Origin: Ulota crispa
Taxonomy: Eukaryota > Streptophyta > Bryopsida > Orthotrichales > Orthotrichaceae
NCBI GenBank assembly: GCA_963920765.1
Contig: OY987247.1
Location: forward strand, 16,774,471-16,838,470
Direction: 5' to 3'
Length of the DNA stretch: 64,000 nt
Within the stretch, counting starts at the first letter, position 1. The number at the start of each line of letters is the position of its first letter. The notes under the pieces are model-generated. The model saw nothing but the letters and a program-made list of their open reading frames with translations, did no database searches and had not been told where the DNA came from. Made by a program: the position numbers and the translations under genes. Of this stretch, positions 54,373 through 64,000 are shown in pieces.

Positions 54373-54478
54373 TGAAAATCAATTATGGATACCCCTAAAA
54401 TTTGCCATATTTGTATAGATATCCTTAACCTTTCAGAAATTGCACAAACACCCTTTGCCCATAATTTTCAAGCATTTA
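54373..54478. mobile_element. Half of a family A foldback
   Basis: This is the left-arm sequence of family A (GGATACCCCTAAAATTTGCC and CTTTCAGAAATTGCACAAAC), closest to the diverged copy at 14778-15101. The right arm is absent; a family B element abuts the break. Confidence 0.7.
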
Positions 54479-54792
54479 AGGTAGGAGCACCCATCCTCGC
54501 AATGGTCTCCATAAGCGTGCCCTCTGAAATCTTGGAAAATTTGTGGAAATATATAAATGTAACGACAAGGATGTACAACATGTGAACATGAAATCTTAGT
54601 AGTAGTTATGGGTACAATGGCAGTTTGTTCTTTAAAAATTCACAATTTATTCTCACAGTATCCAAATAATAAATTTGAAAACACAAACTCATTATTTTTT
54701 TGTTCCTAATAGGATCCTATAATTTGCTAAATATTTACTAATAGTCATCATGTTGAAAACCCTTAAACTCACGTTTATGGGTGCTCCTACCT
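54479..54792. mobile_element. Family B MITE, intact
   Basis: The ends are AGGTAGGAGCACCC and GGGTGCTCCTACCT, with TA at 54477-54478 and 54793-54794. It is 314 bp and serves with 28638-28948 as the uninterrupted reference for the split copy at 2874-4169. Confidence 0.88.
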
Positions 54793-55889
54793 TATTTTAT
54801 TGTAGATGCTAGAAAAAACTGGCGTAGTGCCACTGTGGGGCGGTCCCTAACTCCGGCCCTGCCCAAGTATGGGGAGTGTGGGTGGAGATGCTCTAAACTA
54901 AACTCCTCGGACTGGAGACTGCTCTCTCTACTTTGGTTGACTTAGCGAAATATTATATACTGTATACTTTACAAGTCTCAAAGCTCTCCAATGATATAAA
55001 ATTCCTGCTATCCAGAGTTTATTTGAAGTTCGAGAAATGGGACATTGATTTGCTCCATTAAATGTTTGTGGAATAACCAGGCCCCCTTGCTTGAAACTTC
55101 CTGCCCCTTTACTACCACTGCCAGGCACTGCTACAGTGCGACTGATTAAATACCCAAGAGAGAATTCAATTCAGGGCTGGTCCAACACTGCCACTGTAGT
55201 GCCCACTCTCTCAGAGTGCAGGCTCTGCAGGTTGTTTGAATTGGGGAAAAAAACTTAAATTTAAAAAAACACAAAGCAGTAACCCCATTGGCTGACAGGG
55301 TAGGATTGATGGGAGGCATTAATTGCGCAGATACCTAATACCGCGCTCTCGCCCTTCCCCGTGGGGAGATTTTGTGTCATGGTACCAGAGCAGTGAAAAT
55401 ATTTTGGATGAAGTGGTTTCAGCTTTTTTTTCTAACCAAAAAATGGTTGAGTAGTAAGGATGGCTATTTTTTTTTTTAACAAATGTAAACTTGGATGCTC
55501 TTAACCTTTCATCAAAACTAATTCTCATGATGGTTTTGTGAGAAATTAGAATATTGCACTAGTAGGTGAAGCAATATCAAGTGGAACCTTAAAAATTAGG
55601 CTCCTAATCGTAAACCTGTGTACAAAAGTTGGCTAAATAATTTACATTTTTTTAAAAAATATTATAGAACAATTAGCCACACCAATTTTGGAGTAGCAAA
55701 AAAGTGATAATTAGCACAAAACGTTTTCACTCATAGTGATCTTAAATATAATTTTCACTTTTAGTACAAGTGGCTAAAAACACTACTAAAAAGTTAAAAT
55801 TTTCAAATTCAACCTTGGAAAGTTTACATTTTCTAACTACAAGAAAAAATTATTAGCAATCCTGCTAAATTCAGCTAGTTTAGAGAACG
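54793..55889. other. Intergenic; LTR-like fragment possible
   Basis: No gene is seen. Around 55380-55391 TGGTACCAGAGC follows directly after ...TGTGTCA. This resembles the junction of an LTR end (CA) and an initiator-Met primer-binding site (usually TGGTATCAGAGC). No partner LTR or coding region is visible, so at most this is a fragment. Confidence 0.35.
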
Positions 55890-56345
55890 CTACACCAAAT
55901 AGTGCATTTAGGTTGCCCAAGATTCTATGTTGACCATGCTTGGATTTCACATGATCTACAACTTGAACGTTATTAATTTATTTTTTGGTAGCTTTGAAGT
56001 GGTTGCAAGGCCCTTTTTAAAAAAAAACTGTTGTAATTAGTAATGCAAAACATTTTTGTAGCAATAGAAGAGTAAGATATGAAGATTAGTGTGGAGCAAT
56101 GTACAGGGAGTACCGGCATTTAGTTACGAGCTAGCCGCTTGATTTTGAGAATTGCCAAATTGAATTCAAAAATTTAGGAAAAAAATTGACCAAGAAAAAA
56201 GTGAATATTCTTTCATTTCTAAAGGCTTAGCCGGGAGTAGACTTTGGACAACCAATTAGCCCAAGAAAATATACGATATTGGCCTGTTAAGCTAAAAAAA
56301 ACTACCCGGACTGTGGGAGGAACCTAAATGCACTATTTGGTGTAG
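55890..56345. mobile_element. Family D MITE, copy 3
   Basis: The left end CTACACCAAATAGTGCATTT and right end AAATGCACTATTTGGTGTAG are inverted repeats of about 22 bp. It is 456 bp. The internal sequence differs from the shorter copy in PDF1B intron 4, so this may be a distinct subfamily. Target duplication not resolved. Confidence 0.75.
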
Positions 56346-58011
56346 GTACCACAGACCGCGGTAAAGCCGAGGTATGGGCACGCGACGGGCACGCGAAAAG
56401 AACGTAAATAGAACGCAATGACCACATAACAGGAACGTGTTGAGGACGCGAAGGGAACTCGACGAGAACGCGACGGGAACTTCGTCTTCTTCGTTTTTCG
56501 TTGATAAAACCTCGGGCGCTGGGCCCGGGGCAAACGCTCGCTCGAGGTACTAGCATGGCCTTTGCGTTAAGCTTACCACAAAGCCACCACCGAAGTTCGG
56601 TCAGCTGCCATGGTTGTTGAGGAGGCGCCACGCGCGGCTGGAAGTGGCCGCTGGACGCACGGCTCCGCGGCGCAGCTGTAGAGCTTCTCCGTGGCGCATT
56701 TGGTGCCGTATTGTGGCAGGTACGCCACGCCCAGGGTTTGGAACGTGGTGTGGAAGTGGCTGCTTAATGATGCCTCGCCCGAGTGCGGCCTTAATTGGCG
56801 CACGGTTTCGGAGGAATTCTCGTGTCTAGTTACCTGCAAAGCTAGGGCGGCCTCTCGTCGCTCTTTTTCCTCCAGTCGAGGACGTTCCAACCTTTTTTTT
56901 GTTCCATTTTTCGTCTTAGCCACGTCTGTGACTCTGTTCCGTTTGCGACACTGAAAGTGTTTCGTATCGAAATGCTGACTGTCTATGTGCTCGCATCTTC
57001 TTCTGCTTCGTGAAAATGTGGCATTTAAAGGACGTTCGCTTTAGGCGAGAAGAAGAATGAGAGAGAGAGATAGTCATGGATGTATACGAGGTGTTGGAAC
57101 GTGGAACTGAGAACCGAGTTTCAAATGTGTGGAGGCAGGCTGTGTTAAGTTAAGGCCTGCTGTTGTGTTGTTGCTCCGGTTTTACGAGCATTGTGAGGTG
57201 TTTGAAGTACAAGCAGTAGTAGTAGTGATGGAAAGGATTACTTTCATGAAGTTCTCTCTTTCGTTGTTCGTGCTGAATTGGCAGCTGAAAGTCAACGCTG
57301 GTTGCGCTGATCGCTTGGCCGTTTGAGCTTATTGGCAATTAAGTTACTCGGTAGCGTTACTTAAGAGCTGTTTAAAACTGCCATTTTCAAAGCGGGTGTG
57401 TGAGAGAGCGTTCTCAGGGTGATTTTATGGACTCTCAAACTGCTGGAATGCTCATTTTCCAGCTCTTTCAACTCATGCAAGCTACGTTGTCGAACTCCGT
57501 TGCACATCAGTGTTCTGAAATTTGCTGGCAGGAACTCGTACGGAGACATTTTAGTAGTTTCCGAGGTACTCCGTACACGTAACTATGCAGGTTAAACTGT
57601 AGTGCAGCTCCTCTGGATTTTTTTTTGGTTGCTAGTGTGCTTCTTGGCTTGTTTGCCATTGCTTGCGTAGAAAATGAGGAGAAAATATGTTTATTTGCTG
57701 AGGTTTATTGAAGCCCGCGACTACGTAATGTTCGACGGGTTTTATTTTTCTCATTACTTTTAGGACTTGAACTCGGAAGGAGAGAGTTCGCGGGCAATGC
57801 ACGTAGACGTCAAGATCAGGACCTGTTGTGATTGCAACAATGTTACACTCGCACCGCCCAGCCGACCTCTGAGAGCAGTTTTACACGAAGTTACTGTTTG
57901 TGTTTCTTCATTTACTTGAGCATTGTTTGGCTACACTTTTTTTCTTCTGGCAAGCGATGTCCAGTTTCGTCCACTGCTCCAGATAGTGACGGAAGGACTT
58001 ACGGTGCAGCA
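56346..58011 (+). other. Upstream region of the MORC gene, GC-rich island
   Basis: GC content is clearly higher at 56346-56950, with many CG dinucleotides, than in the flanking intergenic DNA. The overlapping open frames there (plus 56614-56954, minus 56302-56923) are in conflicting frames and have no known domain. A GA-repeat (GAGAGAGAGAGATAG) is near 57060. I take this stretch as promoter and 5' leader of the MORC gene, perhaps with noncoding exons, but cannot place a transcription start. Confidence 0.45.
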
Positions 58012-61000
58012 ATGTCTGCACTAGAGGCAGTGAAGAGGGAAGAAGAAGCGGATGAAGTTTATGAACTTAGTTCTAGCAGTACCAATAGCGATGATCCCAG
58101 GGATGGGGAGGAGCTGGGCAAGAGAGCCAGCCCGCCGGGAAGCCATTGGAAGGAAGGCTTTTTGCAGAAGAAACAGAAGGTGGAGTCTGCGGACGTACCG
58201 CGACTTAAAGCATGGGGGTATGAGGATTTGAAGAATGAAGAACATAGGGATTTAAACATTGCTCACGATGTCAAGAGCAATTCGCCTCCGGTTGCGCTAC
58301 CGTTTTTCCCTCAACCCTCCCAGGACGAGTCTATGCACACGCGGACTAATTGTAAGCAGTTTTGGAAAGCTGGAGACTACGAAGGTCAACCTGCTGTTGT
58401 TATGCAACAAGCAGGTGAAAATTCTGACCACCTGTGGAAAACTACGGTAGAGGTTATCTTCTCTAAAAATCATTCCTCACAGGCGCTTAATCAGTTCTTT
58501 GTATTTCATGAAATGTCTCTTTGGCTTACACAGACTTAATTCCTCTCACTTCCCGTTTTGAAGCTTATCTTACGTTAAGCATGCGGGCGAGGCTAGTTAG
58601 TTGAATGTTGATGCAATCTCAGGTTTGGGACATTATGCATCTGGCCTTTTCGGCGATGTTGCGCTGCATATTCAATAACATTGATTTTATCGGGACCGAA
58701 GTTCTTCCTTTCTGCTTGTTTAAAGTCAACAACCAAAGCAATTGCAAAATTTCAGTCCCTGTTGATTTTGCCATCATTTTTACTTCCACTGCCTAATGAG
58801 GTTATCAATTTGTTCGCTAACGAGAAACGGCATCGTCTGATTAATTCTCCGTTGCATTCAGGTGCAATTGACCATGTTAGGGTTCACCCGAAGTTTCTGC
58901 ACTCCAATGCAACCAGTCACAGATGGGCTCTTGGGGGTACATTCTACTCTTAGCTGACTTAATTTTGCTTTTTCGTTTGCAGCTGTTTTCGCCTATTGCA
59001 AATGGCCACTACATTGGAAAGTTTTATTGGTGTGGATAGAATCTGAATGTGGATATGGAAGTCATACTTCTAATTTATGAAGGGTTTCAGAATTGATTTG
59101 GTTCTTACCAATGAAATAATCATGTGCACCTTTTTGTTGATCTTAGAAACTGTCTTTGTTGTGCGGACACGTACCCTCACATTGTGTGTCAAGCTTTTTG
59201 CTGGGATTTTGTAACGTTCAGTATTGTCTGGATCGTAGAGATGTATTAATCACATAATTCCGGCAAGCATCGCCGCTACCCATTGATTTTAGTTTGACTG
59301 GGCGATGTCGTAATAATAAGTGTTCATCATGCACATAGTTGCCCATTCAAGCTCACTCCCTTGTGTACAAGAGGTTTTTCTGGGTATTCTAATCTATAGA
59401 CAAATACATAATCAAGTGTTTGATGTTTTGCAGCTGTTGCTGAACTAGTGGATAATGCTGTGGACGAGGTACAATTCTTTTTCGTAGCAAATCGATATTC
59501 AGCGACGCTATTCTTTTATTTGTTCCTCTGTTTGATTTTCGTAAATTGTCTGTCTACGGGACTTATCAGTCGACTACTTGTGCTATTGACCATATAGTAG
59601 TTTTGAATCTTTAGATTGTAGCATCTAAAATGATCCACTATAAGTGATGTTTGTTCTAAATCAAGCTTTTCGTTGAGAATCGCCTTGGAAGTCGTTTTTT
59701 GGCAGTAGGTTTAAGTTTGAACCATCTTTCATAACCTGCAGGTGGTTAATGGCGCAACAATTGTGAATGTAGATGTGGCCTTGCACCCCAGAAATCGCTC
59801 TCCAATGCTTGTCATTGAAGGTTTTTCTTAACTGCCCTGGACGTTCATATCATTTATATCCGTTGCTTTTGTTCGCATTCGTCTCAGTGAGCACGTCGTC
59901 TCATGCCTAGTGTGCTCTGCTCTTAGTTCTGTTTTATCGGCGATGTATTAATTCTACTTTATATTACAGCTGTCTTGTTGTCACATTCATAAATTTTGTT
60001 GGCTCAATTGTCTTTCAGATGATGGCGGTGGGATGAATCCTGACCGTATGCGTCAATGCATGTCCCTTGGATACTCGGCAAAGAGCAAAAGTGCCAATAC
60101 TATTGGTCAATGTTCGTATTCCTTCCTTAATATTCTTTGACGATTTTCTTTTCTGTTCATCTACAGAACTTGTTCCTTGGTTTGTGTATAGTGGTTTAAC
60201 ACTTGTGTAGGCATCTACTATGCTTGCATTTAAAGGGTACTCATTTGCGACTTTGTTTGTTTTGTTCTTCTGTTCCTAGTTTTCTTGCTATTGTGCGTTC
60301 TGCATTTAGATTTCTGGGCTCGATTTCGCACGATCTTACATGCTCGACATTGCAGATGGAAATGGTTTTAAGACAAGTACCATGCGCCTTGGTGCTGATG
60401 TGATTGTGTTTTCCCGATCTCGTGCTTCCAACGGACACAGGTATTTTCATCTGTTGAGCGGTCATGGGGCAATTTCCTTGGAGTTTTTTTAATTGTATTT
60501 GTTCCTTGGATTTTGTAGTTATTTTATTTAGATTCCTTTAAATGGTCTAGATGGTCTTTGCTATGATAAGGTGCTATACAACATGGTCCAATATGGAAGA
60601 GTCCAATCCACTAACAGTGAATTGAGTGGGATTGAGAGAGTTTCGTAGTTTGGTAATCTTGGGGCCGCAACCATCTATTTATAGTGTCACGTTGTATGGT
60701 TGCCCAACAGAGCTACTCAGAGTATTGGTATGCTGTCTTTTACTTTCCTACGACAAACTGGACATGACGATATTGTTGTTCCGATGGTAAATACTCTTTC
60801 TACCATCCTTTTTTTTCTCATACATTTGATGTGTTTTTAATTAGATGCTTACTACTTGAAAGGATTAAGAAGAGATCCGGAACTTCACACCGATGGGGTG
60901 GAATAAAGAATTCGTCTGGTGTAGGGGTTAGTGTGTCAACTCTGTTAGAGAGGTTGGTTGCTAATTCTTGATTTGTTTTGCTAAATTTATTTGTGTCGAT

Positions 61001-63909
61001 TATCTATTCTACGTTTGTAGATAGGGATAAGTTAATCATTTGTGGGAAGTAATCTCAGAAGCTGCTTGAAACTTGTTCAGATTGATTATGAGATTGGAGA
61101 TAGGGAGGTGTGGAAGATGATGAGGACTAGTTTGAACGACTGGAACCACAATTTGGAAACAATTCAGACTTGGTCTCCTTACTGCAATGAGGGAGAGCTG
61201 TTTGATCAGGTTTTCTTTCTTACTATTCATGAGTTGGTTACGTACCTGAGACCATGCAGTGAGGAGAAGAATCTGTCTTCACAGAACTAAGGCTTTCAAA
61301 TATAGAAACCCAACGAAGTTTATCTCAAAGCAATGTGATGTGAAGTAGAATTACATCTCTTCGACGTTGTAAGCAAGAGTAACGTAACTCTTCCGACTTC
61401 TTAGAACTAAAGCAGTATCACAAGAGTTCTCTACTAGCGCGTGTCATTGTCATCTATTATTATCGTTGGTCAATAGAACTATCTTATTCTGATGAAGGGA
61501 GCTTCATGGTTGAGGAGAGACTCCAGATTAGAGGCACGTATTCAAGATCTGTTATTTTCGCAGTTTACAGGTATGAAAGACCACGGAACAAAGATCGTTC
61601 TGTACAACTTGTGGGAGGATGATCAAGGCCAACTTGAGCTGGACTTCGATACCGACCACTATGTGAGTAGCCCAGTCGTCTATTTTTCAGCAGGGGTAGC
61701 AATCAATTAGTAAGCTTTAATTAAGGATACCGAGAGTAGTGAAAGTTTTTGTCTGAAGTCAGAGTTGACCATCTTTGTACCAACTTTTTGTGTTTTTCGC
61801 TGCTTTTATAATAATTAGTACGGTGCCGAGAGAGACCCAGCTGATTGTATTTTGAGTTTTAGGATATTCAAATCAGAGGAGCAAATCGTGACGAGAAGAA
61901 AATTCAAATGGCTCAGCGGTTTCCCAACTCCAGCCATTACCTCACTTACCGTCATTCATTGCGGGTATTTCGCATCTCCTATTTACCGCACAGGAAACTT
62001 TTCATCTGCCTCTTTCTATTTTAAATAAATGAGCATCTATTGAAGGAGAATGATGATGCTGATAACAAATTTAGTTTATCGTTATTTTTGTCCTTCGTTT
62101 AGAATTGGAACATAATAATCACGTTCGTGATGGACTGTTGGTGTGTCAGAGTTATGTATCTATTTTGTACTTGAGGATGCCACCTGGCTTCAGAGTGATT
62201 CTCCGGGGAAAAGAAGTTCAACATCACAATCTTATAGACGACTTGATGTTCACACAAGAGCTTACGTACAGGCCACAGAGTGGAGCTGATCATGTTGCAA
62301 AAGAAACTGATGTAAGGGGCCCCTTGTGTTTTGAACATCACTGCAATATTAAGTTCATTCCATTTATTTGGTTCATTTTTCGTTATTGTTAAAATCATAC
62401 CTACTGAAATTGAATTTAGATCAATATAACTTGATGTAACATGTATAGTATGTGATTCTGCAGATGATGGCAGTGGTGACCATTGGATTTGTGAAGGATG
62501 CTAAGGATCATGTAAATATCCAAGGATTCAATGTCTACCACAAAAACCGCTTAATTAAGGTGATGATCGTGTTGTTGTCTATTTTTGTTTGTGTAGCTTG
62601 CAGTTGGAGGATATTTTTCCCACCAGTTCATGTCTGATACCGTCGATTTGAAACGATCTTTTAATCGGCATTGATTTGTGCTAGCTTGATTTACTTTATT
62701 TAGTATGGCCTGTATGCTTTAAATCTTATGATAAGTTCTTATATGGATGTTCATTTCTATTGTCTGCTTCTATTTGTAGCCGTTTTGGAAAATTTGGAAT
62801 TGTACTGGCAGCGACGGGCGGGGCATTATAGGTAAGTAATCTCTTCGGGTAGGGGACTTTCTATTGCATTAGCAAATCTTCATTGCGTTAGATAAGTGCT
62901 TCTGTCAGCTGATTTACAATTAGAAACGCTGAAGAGTACTGCTTATTGCTTTGGGAAAGCGTGAACAGACGGAGTTAAACTATATGTTTTGTTGGCTTAT
63001 AACAGTTTGTAATCTTAATGAGTGAGTGCGTAATCCTTTCTAAAGATTTTTCACCCTCAAGTCGTATGACTTTTATTTTGAATTGTTCTAAGACGTTGAA
63101 CCTACAACTTCCTTGTACCATTGATATCTACCAACCGTTGACACTGAAAATGCCTTCCAGGATTTAGATCAGATTATCATGTTTGACCTGGGACCCCGAT
63201 TCTTTGCAGGAGTCCTAGAGGCCAACTTTGTGGAACCAGCTCATGATAAACAAGGATTTGAGCGTACCACAGTGCTGTCACGATTAGAGTCACGCTTGCT
63301 GCAGATGCAGAAGAACTTTTGGTCGATTTTTTACCCTTCAGCTCAATCTAGAATCAATTTGGTTAACTGCTGAATCCTTTTTTTGTTTTGTTTTATTTAT
63401 TTATTTATTTTTACAATTTGCGTGCCCTCTGATAATTCAAATCTTCTCCTCGACAGGGCTAACAATTGCCATAAAGTAGGCTATGTGAGCAAAAAAAGCA
63501 AGAAGAAGAGTTTTCCGCCTGCCCCTTTGGCTGGAGGTATGTCTCATAGTGACATCCTTTCGTTCTTTTTAATGGTGCATGTGGGCTGTGTGTGCTTTGT
63601 AGTTTCTTTCGGTCCTTGTGTACATTGCCAGGTATCTATCTCCATGTTTCTGATTCGTGTGACGTTTTTATGTATGCAGAAGCCGTGGTGAATAGGGGTC
63701 AAGGCTCAACAATGTCATCTCCAATGTCAGACCCTCATGCAGAACTAAGACTCTCTTTGCCTTCCAACTCTCTGAATGAAGGACGGAAAGGTGGAGGGGT
63801 TTTGCGAACGTACGGAGAAGGGTCGTCTGGAAGGTTACGGCTTGAAATCGAACCTACATCTGCAATATCTAGAAGTGGGTCACTTACAAACGGCACCTCA
63901 GTTCCTAAG
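58012..63909 (+). CDS. MORC-family GHKL ATPase, partial at the right edge (16 exons seen)
   Basis: Plant MORC ATPases compact chromatin and silence transposons with the RNA-directed DNA methylation pathway; some also act in immunity. Exons 58012-58414, 58862-58936, 59434-59468, 59742-59820, 60019-60111, 60356-60440, 60711-60786, 61081-61209, 61564-61662, 61863-61964, 62150-62311, 62464-62559, 62780-62831, 63210-63321, 63457-63536 and 63680-63909 join in frame to 636 residues. The ATP-binding motifs are complete: ELVDNAVDE (163-171, N-box Asn167), DDGGGM (198-203) and GQYGNGFK (227-234). The S5-like domain follows (NLWEDDQGQLELDFD, IRGANRDE, PFWKIWN, RLLQMQKNFW). The start is the first ATG before the acidic SALEAVKREEEADEVYEL segment; 60 more upstream codons are open but look like leader. 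The C-terminal coiled coil lies outside the window. Confidence 0.93.
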
Positions 63910-64000
63910 GTACACCCAGAACGTTTTATTCCCAGTTTGAGCTGTGTCTTCTTATTGCATTATGAGAGCCGGCAGCCTGCATCCGTTCTTACAAACTGAA

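Noticed and set aside
56302-56923. Minus-strand open frames in the GC-rich island
   Set aside because: Several frames on both strands are open together because of high GC; none shows a domain.
57832-58011. 60-codon upstream extension of the MORC first exon
   Set aside because: It is Ser/Phe-rich without the character of plant MORC N termini; the ATG at 58012 precedes the acidic VKREEEADEVYEL segment.

Overview
The window looks like nuclear DNA of a land plant. It carries five intron-containing or small housekeeping genes, all on the + strand, in AT-rich sequence packed with miniature inverted-repeat transposable elements (MITEs). Plant identity rests on an organelle-type peptide deformylase with an N-terminal extension, a plant-style MORC ATPase, a telo-box at the ribosomal protein gene, and the TE types present (Tourist, Stowaway, CACTA, Mutator-like). 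I cannot name the species. A non-seed plant is possible, but that is a guess.

Layout. Positions 1-9800 hold no convincing gene. They contain nested TTAA-flanked foldback elements (1-4169), a shorter one at 6274-6629 and two larger foldbacks (6710-8222). Positions 10460-15353 encode a peptide deformylase (PDF1B type, 6 exons, 304 aa), and each of its five introns contains a different MITE insertion. Positions 15764-21962 are MITEs again. DSS1/SEM1, the small acidic proteasome and BRCA2-associated protein, is at 22177-22401. After more foldbacks comes ribosomal protein L10a (uL1, 27066-29100, 4 exons, 216 aa), with a MITE in intron 2 and another in intron 3. A decayed Ty3/gypsy retrotransposon (30800-38023, both LTRs, 4-bp target duplication) sits inside an older TTAA element. 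Positions 39643-42293 are a dense nest of MITEs. A TRAIP-like RING E3 ligase (42553-48159, 11 exons, 619 aa) follows, then a 10-kb MITE-rich gap, then a MORC-family GHKL ATPase from 58012 that runs off the right edge.

The genes are not an operon or pathway. They cover organellar protein maturation (PDF1B), proteasome and recombination (DSS1), translation (RPL10A), replication-fork ubiquitination (TRAIP) and chromatin silencing (MORC).

The most unusual signal is a set of at least eight non-autonomous elements with CCC...GGG ends, each flanked on both sides by TTAA. One of them interrupts another MITE, whose uninterrupted relatives show a single TTAA at the equivalent site. TTAA target duplication with CCC termini is the hallmark of the piggyBac superfamily, which to my knowledge is rarely reported in land plants. 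A second striking group is a ~313-bp near-perfect foldback family with 9-bp target duplications (Mutator-like). Its full-length copies all lie within or just beside genes.
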